A stretch of DNA of 59,646 bases from NCBI GenBank assembly GCA_903925975.1, contig CAIYHG010000169.1, positions 1 to 59,646 of the forward strand. The letters run 5' to 3'. Below, one piece after another: positions 33,964-43,408 of this stretch (its first letter is position 1; the number at the start of each line of letters is the position of its first letter). The notes under the pieces were generated by a model. That model was not told the origin of the DNA, made no database searches, and saw only the letters and a program-made list of their open reading frames with translations. A program made the position numbers and the translations under genes. Source of the stretch: an uncultured Acidobacteriia bacterium. GTDB taxonomy: Bacteria > Acidobacteriota > Terriglobia > Bryobacterales > Bryobacteraceae.

Positions 33964-34485
33964 TTACGGCCCCAGATGGTAGCCGGCCCCTAGGGTGCCG
34001 GCGCCCTCACGCAAGCGGGCGCGCACCAGTTCCGCGACCTGGCGGATGGCGCCGAGATCGTGCATCGCCCACTCGTAAAGCATCTGCGAGAGCGTGATTT
34101 CACCAGCGGCTTTGTGAACGCCTACGAAATCGCCTACCGATGCGGGCAACTCCCGAAGGAACCCGACATTGGTGTCGCGCTGCTCCTCGAAGTGGTAGAA
34201 GTCCTCTTCGGCATCGGCGGCCCCACACTCATCGGATACCTTCTGCGCGTCGTCCGGCCCGAACTCGGGCCGCGGTTCGTGCAAGAAGCGGTCCAGGCGC
34301 TCGCGATAGAAGTGGCCCTCCGTCCATGAGAGGCGCGTGAGCACCTCGGCGATAGAGTATTGGCCCAGGGCCGGCCTCCAATAAGCATCATCTTCCGACA
34401 GCCCGCTCATCAGCGCGCGAAGGATTGTAGGCGTCGAACTCAGCAGTTCCAGGCAGGGGAGCGTTTTCTGTTCCATTGATTTCAT
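33964..34485 (-). CDS. DinB-superfamily protein
   Basis: 173 residues from the ATG at 34485, which overlaps the stop of the SDR gene by four bases. Predicted as a four-helix bundle: LELLSSTPTILRALMSGLSEDDAYWRP, then YSIAEVLTRLSWTEGHFYRERLDRFL, and SQMLYEWAMHDLGAIRQVAELV. Histidines near residues 63 and 147 sit where DinB/YfiT-type proteins bind metal. Such proteins include thiol-dependent transferases of unclear substrate. It is the last gene of the minus-strand operon that begins at the STAS gene. Confidence 0.75.
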   Translation of the reverse strand: MKSMEQKTLPCLELLSSTPTILRALMSGLSEDDAYWRPALGQYSIAEVLTRLSWTEGHFYRERLDRFLHEPRPEFGPDDAQKVSDECGAADAEEDFYHFEEQRDTNVGFLRELPASVGDFVGVHKAAGEITLSQMLYEWAMHDLGAIRQVAELVRARLREGAGTLGAGYHLGP

Positions 34486-35267
34486 CCAACGATGTTTTCG
34501 CCGCCGTCCACGTGGATCACGTTGCCCGTCATCCAATAGGTGGCCGGGTGGCATAAAGCGGCTACGGTGCGCGCCACGTCTTCAGGGGTAGTAAGGCGCT
34601 TGTTCGGGTTGCGCTTGCGCGCGGACTCCATCAGTTTCTCATGCCCCGGGATCAGACGCAGAGCGGGCGTATCGGTGACGCCGGCCAGAATGGCGTTGGC
34701 CGTGATGCCCAGCGGCGCAAGTTCGAGCGCAAGCTGCCGGATATGCGCCTCGATGATCGCCTTGGCCGCACTGATGGGGCCGTAGTTCGGGATCGCCCGC
34801 GTGGCGCCGCTGCTGGTCATGGCGAAGATGCGGCCGCCACCGTCGAAGAGCCCCGCGCGCAGGCACTCCTGAACCCAGTAGACCAGCGAGTTGCCCATGG
34901 TGTCGCACGTGATCTCAAGCTGTTTGCGAGTGATGGTGTCCTCGGCGCCGGCCAGAGGCTTCATGGCGCCGAACGCCAGCGAATGCACCAGGACGCGCAC
35001 CGTGGCCGGAGGTTCCTTCAGGCGCGCCTGCATCTGCTCGATGGTCTCGCGGCGCATATCGTCGTCCGACGCGTTGCAGTTGAAGAACTGGCACTCGCGG
35101 CCAAGATCGCGGATCTTCTGCTGGAGCGCTTCCACGTGGGGCAACCGGGCGCGGCGGTCCAGATGGACGCCAAAGATGTTCATGCCGGTGCGCGCCAGCT
35201 CGAGCGCGATGGCTTCCCCGAAACCGCTGCTTGCGCCGAGCACCAGCGCCCAAGGTTGCTTACTCAT
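34482..35267 (-). CDS. Enoyl-ACP-reductase-like short-chain dehydrogenase (FabL/FabI type)
   Basis: 261 residues. The N-terminal NAD(P) loop is GASSGFGEAIA; a SLAFGAMKPL segment matches the SIAFA-type motif of enoyl-ACP reductases; the active-site Tyr and Lys are six residues apart in YGPISAAK, the spacing of FabI/FabL rather than the usual SDR YxxxK; the C-terminus NVIHVDGGENIVG is also typical. It probably reduces enoyl-ACP in fatty-acid synthesis. Serine/threonine SSG precedes the Tyr region. The start overlaps the TsaE stop by four bases and its stop overlaps the DinB-like gene. Confidence 0.83.
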   Translation of the reverse strand: MSKQPWALVLGASSGFGEAIALELARTGMNIFGVHLDRRARLPHVEALQQKIRDLGRECQFFNCNASDDDMRRETIEQMQARLKEPPATVRVLVHSLAFGAMKPLAGAEDTITRKQLEITCDTMGNSLVYWVQECLRAGLFDGGGRIFAMTSSGATRAIPNYGPISAAKAIIEAHIRQLALELAPLGITANAILAGVTDTPALRLIPGHEKLMESARKRNPNKRLTTPEDVARTVAALCHPATYWMTGNVIHVDGGENIVG

Positions 35268-35683
35268 GTGGCCGTGACTTCGATTTCCCTTTCCTCATCG
35301 GAGACGGTGCGGATGCGTATTTCGTAACGCTCGGGCGGCATCAGTTGCGGGAACCGCTCGCCCCATTCGATCAAAACCAGGGCGTCGCGGTCAAACAACT
35401 CTTCCAGGCCAAGGCTGGCGACCTCGCGCTCCTCGTCGAGCCGGTAGAGATCCACATGATACACCAGCCCCCCGCCGTACTCGTGAATGAGAGTGAACGT
35501 GGGGCTGGAGACGTCTTCGGGCGGGGCGGCTCCCCTGCCGCTCACGATGCCCTTGGCGAGCGTGGTCTTGCCGGCGCCCAGATTGCCGATGAGCAGCGCT
35601 ACGCCGCGCGAGGGCAATTCCCGTGCGAGCCGCTCACCGAGGGCGATGGTTTCCTCTTCACTCGCCGTCCGGTACTTCGGCAC
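35264..35683 (-). CDS. tsaE: tRNA threonylcarbamoyladenosine ATPase TsaE
   Basis: 139 residues. Walker A is GNLGAGKTT, preceded by LLI; the family motifs SPTFTLIHEY and YHVDLYRL follow, and LVLIEWGERFP near the C-terminus is the TsaE hallmark. It supports TsaD/TsaB in making t6A on ANN-decoding tRNAs. I start at a GTG at 35683, inside the end of the preceding NAD(P)HX repair gene (26-base overlap), because the longer frame from 35728 adds residues without homology. The adjacency of nnrD and tsaE is widespread in bacteria. Confidence 0.9.
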   Translation of the reverse strand: MPKYRTASEEETIALGERLARELPSRGVALLIGNLGAGKTTLAKGIVSGRGAAPPEDVSSPTFTLIHEYGGGLVYHVDLYRLDEEREVASLGLEELFDRDALVLIEWGERFPQLMPPERYEIRIRTVSDEEREIEVTAT

Positions 35684-37196
35684 ACTCCTCCATGGCGTCG
35701 GGAAGGTACTCCAGCGCGTCGCCCGCAATCAGGCACTTCTCCCCCAGCGCGCGCGCGCCGATCTCGCCGGCGAGGCCGTGCAGATAAACCGCCGCCGCTA
35801 CGGCGCGGTCCGGGTCGCCGGGGAACTGCGCCAGAAATCCGGCGATCATTCCCGTGAGCACATCCCCGCTGCCGCCCGTTCCGAGCGCGGGCGTGCCGGT
35901 GGGGTTGATCCACACCCTGCCGTCCGGGAAGGCGATGACGGTGCGCTGCCCTTTGAGTACGAGCGTAACGCCGCGCTCCATGGCGAAGGCGCGCGCCGCG
36001 CCCACGCGATCGCGTTGGATCTCCTGAGTGGACTTGCCCGTCAATCGCGCCATTTCGCCCGGGTGCGGGGTCAGAACACGGGTGCGGCCGCGGCCTCGGA
36101 CGTCACCGACCAACGCATCCGCATCGAGGATGATGGGCTGATCGAGTTCCGCCGTGACGCATTCGACAAGCTTGGCGATATCGGGATGCCGGCCCAGCCC
36201 TGGGCCCATCGCCAGCACGGTCTTGCCCGCCGCAAGTTCGACGATGGCGCGCGCCGCCGAAGCTGCGATACCGCCAGTTTCGTTCTCGGGTAGCGGCTCG
36301 GTCATGAGTTCGGCAGCGCAAGAGGCAATCGCTGCGAGAGCGCCCTCGGCTGAGGCGACGGTCACCAGCCCAGCGCCCGCGCGCAGCGCACCGAGCCCGG
36401 TCAGCGCCGCGGCTCCTGTTTTGCCGCGCGAACCCGCAATCGCGAGCACGTGCCCGAAGGTTCCTTTGTGCCCGCCGGGAGGGCGAGGCGCCAGCAAGCC
36501 CTGGAACATCGCGGGCTCCACAAGCGAAAGCCGGATGGAATCATCCTGTTCGCACCACTCGGGCGGCATGCCGATGGGGTACACCGCGAGCTCGCCCACG
36601 GCATCGCAATTCGGCGGGAGCGCGTGGCAGACTTTCGGGGCCGTGAAGGTGACGGTGCAGTTGGCGCGCGCGGTTTCGCCGACCGGCTCGCCCGAATCGC
36701 TGGGCATTCCGGAAGGGATATCCACGGCCACCACATCGGCCAGCGGAAAGCTGGTGTTGATCTGGCGGATCGCTTGCAGCATGCGTCCCCCCGCGGGGCC
36801 GCTGATGCCGGTTCCGAGCAGCGCATCGACCACCAGGGTGGCGGTGTGAGCCTCGGGGGGAATCTCACCGAGGACCGGGCAGCCGCAGATCTGAAGCATA
36901 CGGTAGTTTGCCGCCGCCTCACCCTTCAGATCTTCCGGAGCGGCCAGCAGGACGACCCACAGCGCGGCCGGATGAATTCGCGTATGAAGTTGGCGCGCGA
37001 CCACAAGGCCGTCGCCGCCGTTATTCCCTTTGCCGCAGATTACGGCGATGCGATGAGCGGAGAGCGGCTGATAGCGCTTCGCGAGATGCTCCACCACCCG
37101 GTGACCGGCGTTTTCCATCAGCGCCACGCCGGGAAAACCGGCTTCGATGGTGCGCTGGTCTACCGCGCGCATCTGGCTCGCGGTCAGGACTTTCAT
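35658..37196 (-). CDS. nnr: Bifunctional NAD(P)H-hydrate epimerase / ADP-dependent dehydratase
   Basis: 512 residues. The N-terminal epimerase (about 1-210) has AVDQRTIEAGFPGVALMENAG and GKGNNGGDGLVVARQL. The C-terminal dehydratase (about 225-505) has HKGTFGHVLAIAGSRGKTGAA, GALRAGAGLVTVA, the conserved LTPHPGEMARLTG and the ribokinase-like TGGSGDVLTGMIAGFLAQ. The fused enzyme repairs hydrated NADH and NADPH. It overlaps the phosphatase gene by four bases and TsaE by 26, in a continuous minus-strand operon. Confidence 0.95.
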   Translation of the reverse strand: MKVLTASQMRAVDQRTIEAGFPGVALMENAGHRVVEHLAKRYQPLSAHRIAVICGKGNNGGDGLVVARQLHTRIHPAALWVVLLAAPEDLKGEAAANYRMLQICGCPVLGEIPPEAHTATLVVDALLGTGISGPAGGRMLQAIRQINTSFPLADVVAVDIPSGMPSDSGEPVGETARANCTVTFTAPKVCHALPPNCDAVGELAVYPIGMPPEWCEQDDSIRLSLVEPAMFQGLLAPRPPGGHKGTFGHVLAIAGSRGKTGAAALTGLGALRAGAGLVTVASAEGALAAIASCAAELMTEPLPENETGGIAASAARAIVELAAGKTVLAMGPGLGRHPDIAKLVECVTAELDQPIILDADALVGDVRGRGRTRVLTPHPGEMARLTGKSTQEIQRDRVGAARAFAMERGVTLVLKGQRTVIAFPDGRVWINPTGTPALGTGGSGDVLTGMIAGFLAQFPGDPDRAVAAAVYLHGLAGEIGARALGEKCLIAGDALEYLPDAMEECAEVPDGE

Positions 37197-39268
37197 ACGC
37201 GCCGCGCCAACACCATGGTCATATCATCCTGCAGTTCCGAAGAGCCGGTCCACTGGGTCACCGCTTCCATGGTTTTAGCGATGATCTCCTGGGAATCCGC
37301 ACGCGTGTTTCTCAGAATCAGGTCCTTCAGGCGGTTCTCCCCGAACATCTCTCCGTACGAATTCTCCGGTTCCACGATACCGTCGGTGTACCCCACCAGG
37401 ATGTCGCCGGGTTCCAGGATGACGATTCGCTGTTCGTATTTCGCGAAGGGAAAAGCGCCGACCACGGTACCCGTGGGCTGCATGTCCGTGACCACGCCGT
37501 CGCGCACCAGCAGGGGCGGCAAGTGGCCCGCGTTGGTATAGGTGAGAGTGCTGTTGGCCTCGTCGTACAGCGCGAAATAGAAGGTGGCGTATTTTTCCGG
37601 CGCGGTGTTCGCGTAAAGCTGCCGGTTCAGTTGAGACACCAGGCCGGCCGCCGAGAGATGCGGCGATAGATTGGCCGTGTTCAACTGCGTGCGCATGGTG
37701 GATTGGATGGTGGCCATCAGGAGCGCAGCCGAAATTCCCTTCCCCGCTACGTCGCCGATGGCGAAGGCCAACTCCGATCCGGAGAGCGTCATGAAGTCGT
37801 AGTAATCGCCCGAGACCATCCGCGCCGGCTTGCACATGCCGTACAATCGGAGCGTCTTGGCCGACGGCGTGTCGCGCGGGAAGAGCTGGTTCTGAACCTC
37901 GCGCGCGATTTCGAGCTCCGATTGCAGGCGCTCCTTCTCCTGGGCGACGACGATCAGCCGCCCCAAGTTTGCCGTCATCACGTTGAACGACGCGCTGAGT
38001 TCCGCAAGCTGGTCGTTCCCTTTGACGGGAATCCGGTAGGAGAAATCGGCTTCCTTGATGCGTCGGGTGCCTTCATACAGCTCGTGCACGGCGCCAGTCA
38101 TAGTGCGCGTGATTTTCACGCCGGCCCAAAGCGAAGCCGCCTCGACGAACACGAATAGCCCTACCACGGCAAGGAAAAAGGCCCTCGCCAGATCGCTCAA
38201 TTGCAGCTTCTGGCCGGCCTTCTGCTCGAAGATGATGCCCAGCACCGCCGAGATCCGCGCGTTCACCACCAGCATCGCTTCGCTGTGGTCGTTCGGCGAA
38301 CTCCAGGACGAAATCTGCAACGGAAAGAAGCTGCTCACCATTACGTCCAGCGCGTTCGCCTTGGGGGGAGTTTTGGCGTCCCGCGCTTCGGGCACGAGAT
38401 CGGAGATGCTGACGTTGCTGAGGCGCGGCTCGAGTTGCGAGAGCATTTCGCTGGTCACCGGCCAGCGCATGGTGACCTCTCGGATATCGGTTCCGGCGCC
38501 CATCACGTGGGCCCATATGTACAGCTTGTTCGGATTCTTGTCGTCGCGAATCAACCCATTGGCGCGGCCCCATTCGGGCGGCGGCGGCGCTAAGGCCGAA
38601 TCGGCTGGGAACTTCCGCACCTCTCGCCCGCCGAGCAGGATTTCGGAGTTCGGGAAGCGGCTCTGAATGAGAGGCACGAGCCTGGTGATCATGCTCTCGA
38701 TATCGGCCTGCGTGGGGACCGGGGGCGGCGTGTTGGTCTGGGCGCCCCCCTGCCCGCGGCCGGAAGGCGCTTTGGGAGCGCCCGCGCCGGGAGTGCGCGG
38801 GGCGCCGCGGAACCGGCCTAGGTCGCTTCCGCCTCCGCCACCGCCTCGGCCCGGATCTCCGCCCCGTCCGCCACCAGTTCCGGTGCGAGCCAGCGTCTCG
38901 GTCTCTCGCAGGAGGCGGCCTTCGATGTTGGCCAGTTCTGTCCGGACGAAATACACGGCCACCTGTCCCACAAAAACGTAACAGGCCAGGGCCGCCAAGG
39001 TAACGATGAGAACAATTGGAACAACCGCTATGAAGACGTAGGCCGCGATCAGCCTGTTCCGCAGGCGCCACATGGCCTTGGCCATTACGACCTTGCCGAA
39101 CTTGTACAGGCTGATGCCGGCGCAGATCACCGCCGTGGCGGAGGCAATCGCCAAGACCGTCGGAAACATGCCCAGCGCCTTCAGCAGCAGATAGAGAAGG
39201 AGCGAAACAGCAAAGAGCTTCTCCGCGCGCCCCAGCCGGCGCCCAAGCTCCAACAAGCCTTTTCGCAT
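37193..39268 (-). CDS. RsbU-type membrane PP2C phosphatase with HAMP and Gly-rich sensor insert
   Basis: 691 residues. Three hydrophobic stretches occur in the first 110 residues, then a periplasmic sensor of about 240 residues, a membrane helix near 375, HAMP (ELYEGTRRIKEADFSYRIPVKGNDQLAEL) and a C-terminal SpoIIE/PP2C domain with the metal aspartates in MVSGDYYDF and IGDVAGKGISAALLMA and in LVGYTDGIVE. It should dephosphorylate a STAS-domain antagonist, and one lies directly upstream (39422-39895). The sensor carries an unusual Gly/Arg/Pro-rich insert around residues 125-185. A terminator-like hairpin separates it from the STAS gene. Confidence 0.9.
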   Translation of the reverse strand: MRKGLLELGRRLGRAEKLFAVSLLLYLLLKALGMFPTVLAIASATAVICAGISLYKFGKVVMAKAMWRLRNRLIAAYVFIAVVPIVLIVTLAALACYVFVGQVAVYFVRTELANIEGRLLRETETLARTGTGGGRGGDPGRGGGGGGSDLGRFRGAPRTPGAGAPKAPSGRGQGGAQTNTPPPVPTQADIESMITRLVPLIQSRFPNSEILLGGREVRKFPADSALAPPPPEWGRANGLIRDDKNPNKLYIWAHVMGAGTDIREVTMRWPVTSEMLSQLEPRLSNVSISDLVPEARDAKTPPKANALDVMVSSFFPLQISSWSSPNDHSEAMLVVNARISAVLGIIFEQKAGQKLQLSDLARAFFLAVVGLFVFVEAASLWAGVKITRTMTGAVHELYEGTRRIKEADFSYRIPVKGNDQLAELSASFNVMTANLGRLIVVAQEKERLQSELEIAREVQNQLFPRDTPSAKTLRLYGMCKPARMVSGDYYDFMTLSGSELAFAIGDVAGKGISAALLMATIQSTMRTQLNTANLSPHLSAAGLVSQLNRQLYANTAPEKYATFYFALYDEANSTLTYTNAGHLPPLLVRDGVVTDMQPTGTVVGAFPFAKYEQRIVILEPGDILVGYTDGIVEPENSYGEMFGENRLKDLILRNTRADSQEIIAKTMEAVTQWTGSSELQDDMTMVLARRV

Positions 39269-39302
39269 AGCTCCAGACTAGCGTAACCCGTTGCTAAATG
39301 GG

Positions 39303-39329
39303 AGCGAAAAACGGAGCCGGACCTCCGTT
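39303..39329 (-). terminator. Terminator-like hairpin between the STAS and phosphatase genes
   Basis: On the minus strand AACGGAG, loop GTCCGG, CTCCGTT is followed by TTT. It lies about 93 bp after the STAS stop and 35 bp before the phosphatase start, so it may attenuate transcription between the two partners. A GGGGCC/GGCCCC hairpin (39355-39368) also lies in this gap. Confidence 0.5.
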
Positions 39330-39421
39330 ACGGGAGCCTTTTCCGCGCGTATTAGGGGCCTCGGCCCCCGCAGGGGCGGCGGGATGCCGCAGGCAACCGG
39401 ATGTTTCGGCAACCGGGAACC

Positions 39422-39895
39422 TTACGGGCGGCCCATGCCGGAATTGCCGCGGCCGGGGCGTTTCTTGGGTTTCACCGCCGACTCCGCTGCCTCTCCGTCT
39501 TGCAGGTTGTGTACGAACTCCAGGATGTCGAAAGTCTGAGTCTCGCGGCCGGGGTAGAAGCTGTTCACCGCGTCCTGCTCAGTCTTGAAGATCTCGAAGA
39601 CGGTGGCCAGCTTGGTCAGCACCAGCAGCTCGACGTTCCGCCGGTTGAGACTCAGCAGCTTAATATGGCCGCCGCGTTCCTGCAAGCCAATTGCGCAGAT
39701 CACCAGCGCGCCCAGACCGGTGCTGTCAACGTAATCCACGCCGGCCATATCGAGCACGATATTCCTGGAGCCTGACTGCTCAAGCGCCTCGACGGACTGC
39801 CGCAGAGAGGTGGCCTCGTCGCCGGCTGTGATGCGGCCCTTCAGTTCCAGGATCGCTACGCCTTCGCGTTCCCGCCGTTCGATATCGAGCGCCAT
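39422..39895 (-). CDS. STAS-domain anti-sigma factor antagonist
   Basis: 157 residues from the ATG at 39895 (MALDIERRE); an in-frame ATG at 39913 lies within a hairpin and is less likely. The STAS fold is clear, with the phosphorylatable serine in VDYVDSTGLGALV near residue 56. The C-terminal 45 residues after FEIFKTEQDAVNSFY are an extra charged tail ending in Pro/Gly/Arg. It should be regulated by phosphorylation and reset by the RsbU-type phosphatase downstream. The anti-sigma kinase is not in the window. Confidence 0.9.
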   Translation of the reverse strand: MALDIERREREGVAILELKGRITAGDEATSLRQSVEALEQSGSRNIVLDMAGVDYVDSTGLGALVICAIGLQERGGHIKLLSLNRRNVELLVLTKLATVFEIFKTEQDAVNSFYPGRETQTFDILEFVHNLQDGEAAESAVKPKKRPGRGNSGMGRP

Positions 39896-39910
39896 GTGAG
39901 CTGCCTTGAA

Positions 39911-39960
39911 CATGGCAGCCCTTTCGGACTGCCATGGGCAGGCCGGGAGGCCTACCCCCC
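39911..39960. repeat. Tandem-hairpin element in the STAS leader
   Basis: CATGGCAG (39911-39918) pairs with CTGCCATG (39929-39936). Read on the minus strand, the inner TCC/GGG extends the stem to about 11 bp capped by a GAAA tetraloop of the GNRA type. The neighbouring GGCAGGCC, loop GGGA, GGCCTACC (39937-39956) forms a second hairpin followed by CCCC. This looks like a diverged member of the tandem-hairpin family, sitting 16 bp before the STAS start codon. Confidence 0.6.
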
Positions 39961-40087
39961 TTCATAGGTACCACTTCATCCGGTCCCGCGGGGGCCGAAC
40001 GCGGATTCCGGTGACGGCAGGAGGCACAAAAGAGACTGGCCAACCGCACCTGTTATTCCGTCTGCAATAGGGGTAGACTGAGCGGGA

Positions 40088-40261
40088 ATGAGGAATCGAA
40101 AACCTTTTCTTGCCCCGCTCCTGTTCGGCGTGATCGGTTTGACCAGCATCGCCACCGATCCCCATTTGTCCACCTACCGAGCGGTGGACATGGTCCGCCT
40201 TGTCGGTTGCGGCATGTGCCTGGGAGCGGCCCTCGCCTTGTTTTTCAAGCTCCGCCGTTGA
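40088..40261 (+). CDS. Small two-helix membrane protein
   Basis: 57 residues. A basic start MRNRK leads into a hydrophobic helix (about 8-23), a short polar loop (TDPHLSTYRAVDMVRL), and a second helix (about 38-53) ending in KLRR. Both ends should be cytoplasmic. The regular pattern of charged ends and hydrophobic segments supports a real gene, and I believe similar short proteins occur in related genomes, but I cannot name a function. GCGGGA precedes the ATG. It is divergent from the STAS gene. Confidence 0.55.
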   Translation: MRNRKPFLAPLLFGVIGLTSIATDPHLSTYRAVDMVRLVGCGMCLGAALALFFKLRR

Positions 40262-40453
40262 GAGCGGGCGCCGGGGAATCGCCGGCCAGGGCGGCTTGGC
40301 GCTCTATATGAGGTGAGGATCACGCCGGCGTCCCGAGGGAAGATCGGAAGCGCACAGGCAAAGCAATCGGGCAGCGGCCTTGCGAGCGGCGTGGCCGCCC
40401 GAAGCGCAGGTACGCTGCCCGGGTGAGCAAGAATGCGGAGTTAAGACGGGGGC

Positions 40454-40879
40454 TCAGGGCTCGAGCGTATAGTTCAGGCTGATGTTCGCCTTGTACAGTT
40501 TGGAAACGGGGCAGCCGGTTTTGGCGGCCTGCACGGCACGGTCGAACGCATCCTGCGTTGCGCCCGGTACGCGCGCCTTCAATTCCAAGTGGCTCTCGGT
40601 AATGGCGAAGCCGTCGGGCTGTTTTTCGAGCGAAATCGTGCAGGTGGTTTCAAGGCTCTCGGCGGTGAAGCCCGCCTGCGCGAGTTGCGCGGAAAGCGCC
40701 ATCGTGAAGCAGCCTGCGTGCGCGGCGGCAAGCAGTTCTTCGGGGTTGGTTCCCTTCCCGTCCTCAAACCGGGTGTGAAATGAGTACGCCGAGTTGGACA
40801 GAACTCCGCTGGACGTGGAAAGAGTTCCACTGCCTGACTTCAAATCGCCGCGCCATTGGGCGCTCGCATTACGCTTCAT
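40454..40879 (-). CDS. OsmC/Ohr-family peroxiredoxin-like protein
   Basis: 141 residues. The first catalytic cysteine is in AAAHAGCFTMALSAQL near residue 57 and the second in AAKTGCPVSKLYKANI near 122, the paired redox cysteines of OsmC proteins. It begins KRNASAQWRGDLKSGSGTLS, as in the OsmC subfamily. The family reduces organic hydroperoxides. The ATG at 40879 follows TTGGAGGATGTTGC, an excellent ribosome site. Confidence 0.92.
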   Translation of the reverse strand: MKRNASAQWRGDLKSGSGTLSTSSGVLSNSAYSFHTRFEDGKGTNPEELLAAAHAGCFTMALSAQLAQAGFTAESLETTCTISLEKQPDGFAITESHLELKARVPGATQDAFDRAVQAAKTGCPVSKLYKANISLNYTLEP

Positions 40880-40926
40880 GCAACATCCTCCAATGAAATA
40901 GTTTAGATGCAGAGTACGCCAAAAAG

Positions 40927-41682
40927 ATGCGCGGCCGCGGCGGCGGACGTACCCTGGAATTTGACCGCAATAAACGGATAGCGGGCGCTGAAGCGGCGGG
41001 GCACACCGGAGTGAGGCGCGCCCGGCTGACGCGTTTCAAGCAGTGCTTGCGCCGGGCCGGCGGCGTGACGGAGGCAATTTATGAAGCCGGTTTCGGCTCT
41101 TCCAGCCGCGTGTATGAGCGCGCGGGAAAGGACCCAGGCATGACCCCCAGCGAAACTCTTCGCGGCGGTGGCCGCACGATTATCTACGCGCAGGTGGATT
41201 CGCCGGCCGGAAGGATGCTCGTGGGCGCTACCGAGCGCGGCATCTGCTTCGCTGGATTCGGCGACTCGCTCGACGAGACGTTAGACGCTCTGCGGCAGGA
41301 GTACCCGGGCGCGGAATTGAAACCTGCCACGGATCCTCGCCCGCGGGAGTTAGAGGCTTGGCTCGATGCTATCAGCGCCCACTTCAGCGGCGAGAAACCG
41401 CGCGTCGAACTGCCCATGGACGTACCAGCCACGGCTTTTCAAATGCGGGTCTGGGAATACCTGCAATCTATTCCGTTTGGAGAAGTGCGGTCTTACTCTC
41501 AGGTGGCCGCCGGAATCGGCCGGCCCACAGCCGTGCGCGCCGTGGCGCATGCCTGCGCGAGCAACAAACTGGCGGTGGTGATTCCGTGCCATCGCGTACT
41601 ACGCGGCACAGGGGCTCTGGGCGGGTACAAGTGGGGGCTCGACCGCAAGCGGGCATTGCTCAAACTGGAAAGTGGCGAATAG
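40927..41682 (+). CDS. Ada-like methylated-DNA-cysteine methyltransferase lacking the Ada zinc domain
   Basis: 251 residues. Residues of about 85-250 are a complete O6-alkylguanine transferase with the active-site motif [18 protein letters not shown], and the [14 protein letters not shown] end. Residues of about 28-80 keep only the second half of an AraC-type DNA-binding domain ([34 protein letters not shown]). The first HTH helices and the N-terminal Cys4 methyl-phosphotriester domain of Ada are absent, and the first 27 residues look like degenerate AraC sequence. It probably still repairs O6-methylguanine but cannot act as the Ada sensor. Either an N-terminal deletion or a 5' frameshift would explain this. 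Confidence 0.87.
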   Translation: MRGRGGGRTLEFDRNKRIAGAEAAGHTGVRRARLTRFKQCLRRAGGVTEAIYEAGFGSSSRVYERAGKDPGMTPSETLRGGGRTIIYAQVDSPAGRMLVGATERGICFAGFGDSLDETLDALRQEYPGAELKPATDPRPRELEAWLDAISAHFSGEKPRVELPMDVPATAFQMRVWEYLQSIPFGEVRSYSQVAAGIGRPTAVRAVAHACASNKLAVVIPCHRVLRGTGALGGYKWGLDRKRALLKLESGE

Positions 41683-41734
41683 CGCTAAAGCGGACGCTCC
41701 GCCCCGGCATTTCGCGGGTAGAATCGGAGATGCC

Positions 41735-43393
41735 ATGAGCGTCACTACCGGCATCCACGCCCCACGGGGCGCGCGGATCTCATGCAAGGGCTGGCAGCAG
41801 GAAGCGGCGCTTCGCATGCTGCACAACAACTTGGATCCGGATGTCGCCGAAAACCCCGCCGAATTGATCGTCTATGGCGGAACGGGCCGGGCCGCACGCG
41901 ACTGGCCCTCGTTCCATGCCATCGTCCGCGCGCTTCGATCGCTCGAAGACGACGAAACGCTGCTGGTGCAATCCGGCCGCCCCGTGGGAGTCTTCCGCAC
42001 GCACCCGGAATCGCCCCGCGTGCTCATCGCCAATGCGAACCTGGTGGGCCACTGGTCAAACTGGGATGAGTTCAACCGCCTGGAGCGCGCCGGCCTCACG
42101 ATGTACGGGCAGATGACGGCCGGGTCGTGGATCTATATCGGCAGCCAGGGCATTGTGCAGGGCACGTTCGAAACCTTCGCCGCCATGGCGCGCAGGCATT
42201 TCGGCGGGACGCTGGCCAGACGGGTGATCGTTTCCGGAGGAATGGGCGGAATGGGCGGAGCGCAGCCGCTCGCGGCCACCATGAACGGCGCCTGCTTCCT
42301 GGGAATCGAGATAGACCCCCAGCGCGTTCGCCGGCGCATCGAAACCGGTTATTGCGATATGGTGGCAGCTAACCTCGACGACGCGCTGCGCAAGATCGAC
42401 GAGGCACGCGGGCGCGGCGAAGCAATATCGGTGGCGCTTGAGGCCAACTGCGCCGACGTATTGCCGGAGCTCGTGCGGCGCGGCTACACGCCCGACGCGC
42501 TCACCGACCAGACCAGCGCCCACGATCCGCTGAACGGCTATGTGCCGAACGGCATGACGCTCGAGCAGGCGCTGCTGCTGCGCCAGCGCAATCCCCAGGA
42601 ATACATCGCCCGGGCCATGCAAGCCATGGCTGAGCACGTTGAGGCCATGCTGGCGCTGCAGCGCAGGGGCGCGATCACGTTCGATTACGGGAACAATATC
42701 CGCAAGCACGCGCAGCAGGCGGGGGTGGAGCGCGCCTTCGATATCCCCGGCTTCGTGCCGGAGTACATCCGGCCGCTCTTCTGCGAAGGCAAAGGCCCGT
42801 TCCGATGGGTGGCGCTATCGGGCGACCCGGCGGATATCCAACGCACGGACCGCCTCGCGCTCGAACTCTTCCCTCAGGATGAAACACTGGCCCGCTGGAT
42901 TCCGCTGGCCCAGCGCCGCATTCAGTTCCAGGGTCTGCCCGCGCGCATTTGCTGGCTGGGCTATGGCGAACGCGCCGAGTTCGGGCTGGCCATCAACCGT
43001 TTGGTGCGTTCGGGCGAATTGAAAGCGCCCATCGTGATCGGCCGCGATCACCTGGATACCGGCTCGGTCGCATCGCCCTTCCGCGAGACGGAGGGAATGC
43101 GCGATGGCTCCGACGCCATCGCCGACTGGCCGCTGCTTAACGCGCTGGTGAACACAGCGGCCGGCGCGTCATGGGTTTCGATTCACAACGGCGGCGGCGT
43201 AGGCATCGGCTACTCGCAACACGCCGGAATGGTGATTGTGGCCGACGGCTCGGAACAAATGGACCGCCGCCTGGAGCGCGTACTCACTGCCGACCCCGGC
43301 ATTGGCGTGATCCGTCACGCCGAAGCCGGATACGAGGAAGCCATACGTTTCGCCCGGGAGCACGGATTGAGAAGACCGATGGGAGATTCCTAG
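41735..43393 (+). CDS. hutU: Urocanate hydratase
   Basis: 552 residues from the ATG at 41735. NAD-binding and family motifs are clear: [21 protein letters not shown] at the start, [18 protein letters not shown] near residue 168, and [17 protein letters not shown]. It converts urocanate to imidazolonepropionate, step two of histidine degradation. TAGAAT lies ten bases before the start codon, with GGAG between them. The FtcD gene follows 15 bp after the stop. Confidence 0.96.
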   Translation: MSVTTGIHAPRGARISCKGWQQEAALRMLHNNLDPDVAENPAELIVYGGTGRAARDWPSFHAIVRALRSLEDDETLLVQSGRPVGVFRTHPESPRVLIANANLVGHWSNWDEFNRLERAGLTMYGQMTAGSWIYIGSQGIVQGTFETFAAMARRHFGGTLARRVIVSGGMGGMGGAQPLAATMNGACFLGIEIDPQRVRRRIETGYCDMVAANLDDALRKIDEARGRGEAISVALEANCADVLPELVRRGYTPDALTDQTSAHDPLNGYVPNGMTLEQALLLRQRNPQEYIARAMQAMAEHVEAMLALQRRGAITFDYGNNIRKHAQQAGVERAFDIPGFVPEYIRPLFCEGKGPFRWVALSGDPADIQRTDRLALELFPQDETLARWIPLAQRRIQFQGLPARICWLGYGERAEFGLAINRLVRSGELKAPIVIGRDHLDTGSVASPFRETEGMRDGSDAIADWPLLNALVNTAAGASWVSIHNGGGVGIGYSQHAGMVIVADGSEQMDRRLERVLTADPGIGVIRHAEAGYEEAIRFAREHGLRRPMGDS

Positions 43394-43408
43394 AAGCGCC
43401 CTACTCAC

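Noticed and set aside
34639..35327. Long plus-strand frame over the SDR gene
   Set aside because: Antisense to an SDR with intact NAD and Tyr/Lys motifs; no domain in the shadow.
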